From Mycogone perniciosa (lineage: Eukaryota; Ascomycota; Sordariomycetes; Hypocreales; Hypocreaceae), in assembly GCA_025331125.1 (NCBI GenBank), contig JAOALB010000106.1, positions 124,001-188,000 of the forward strand: a stretch of DNA of 64,000 nt, read 5' to 3'. The notes below the pieces were generated by a model. The model was not told the DNA's origin, searched no databases, and saw nothing but the letters and a program-made list of their open reading frames with translations. Positions within the stretch are counted from its first letter, which is position 1. Every line of letters begins with the position of its first letter. The position numbers and the translations under genes were made by a program. Below are positions 63,538-64,000 of the stretch, piece after piece.

Positions 63538-64000
63538 CTAGCTGGGTCGCAAGAACTTTTTCGGGACGTTTTCCAGAACGATGGGCATCTTATCCAACTT
63601 CTCTAGTTTAGCCTGCTCATCCTCCATCTGCTCGTGTTTCCGGAAGTGCTCCAGGTCCTCCGGATGCGTCAAGTCCTCCAGCTTAGTGTTGTCGTCGTGG
63701 AACTTCTCCCAGTGGTGAATCTCATATTCATACTCGTCGTCACCGTGGTGGCCCGGCCCAGTGCCCATGTCCGGCAATGTCTTCCCCTGAGCTATAAACT
63801 CGGCCCATTCGTGACGGCTGACCTGGGTGTCCCTGTTGGTGTCCATCAAGTTGAGGACCTGGCGCAAGATTTCGTACTTGCGTTCCTGGGTAACGTGCTT
63901 GTTGGACTCATCCATCAGACCATATGTGCGCATGATTTCTTCGCCTCCCCAGAAGCCGTTGCTGTCGAAATCGTGTAGCATGAAGAACGAGTCTTCGGTC
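63538..64000 (-). CDS. Ssp120/nucleobindin-like EF-hand protein (partial at window edge)
   Basis: The minus-strand frame is open from the window end to a TAG at 63538, giving 153 residues. The Met at 63981 is internal because codons TEDSFF precede it in frame, so the gene continues past 64000. Two EF-hands are visible: FMLHDFDSNGFWGGEEI and LMDTNRDTQVSRHEWAEFI, with Asp-rich calcium loops. An acidic, charged helix follows (EDLEHFRKHEQMEDEQAKLEKLDKMP). This is the arrangement of nucleobindin/Ssp120 secretory-pathway calcium binders. The signal peptide would lie outside the window. Confidence 0.8.
   Translation of the reverse strand, partial: TEDSFFMLHDFDSNGFWGGEEIMRTYGLMDESNKHVTQERKYEILRQVLNLMDTNRDTQVSRHEWAEFIAQGKTLPDMGTGPGHHGDDEYEYEIHHWEKFHDDNTKLEDLTHPEDLEHFRKHEQMEDEQAKLEKLDKMPIVLENVPKKFLRPS

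Overview
The window is nuclear DNA of a filamentous ascomycete. Its genes carry short GT-AG introns (54-90 nt in most well-supported cases) with CTAAC-type branch sites. It holds a Zn2Cys6 regulator and families confined to or expanded in Pezizomycotina (2EXR, DUF7918, a DUF7587-like protein, fungal C2H2-type proteins). A Sordariomycete, perhaps hypocrealean, origin is my inference from gene content and was not tested.

Left part (0-31 kb), mostly housekeeping: SOG2 (RAM polarity pathway, minus) diverges from a short RecQ helicase (plus). A DUF2470 membrane protein, a Zn2Cys6 factor and an initiator tRNA follow. Next comes an apparently empty stretch that holds a decayed DUF7918 gene split by a solo LTR. 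After it come a DUF7587-like protein, RGP1 (Ypt6/Rab6 GEF subunit), a MABP1/WDR62-type WD40 protein, a BRD8-like bromodomain protein and a frameshifted 2EXR gene.

Middle part (31-38.5 kb), an AT-rich accessory island: a second solo LTR, a four-cysteine secreted peptide gene, and a decayed tandem array of a small secreted protein family with one intact member. A duplicated 3' end of the neighbouring GPI3 gene lies inside the array.

Right part (38.5-64 kb): GPI3/PIG-A and DBP6 share a divergent promoter. Then come a tetraspanin, two convergent FAD enzymes (a DWF1/DHCR24-like protein and a secreted FAD-linked oxidase), tRNA-Gln, a jacalin-like lectin, aldehyde dehydrogenase, a C2H2-type zinc-finger protein, a second frameshifted 2EXR gene, TRM12/TYW2, and an Ssp120/nucleobindin-like EF-hand gene cut by the window edge.

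The most unusual object is the initiator tRNA-Met gene at 13860-13985. Every helix of the cloverleaf is intact, but the variable loop is split by 54 bp that look like a spliceosomal intron (GT...CTAAC...CAG). Removing it gives a textbook initiator tRNA.
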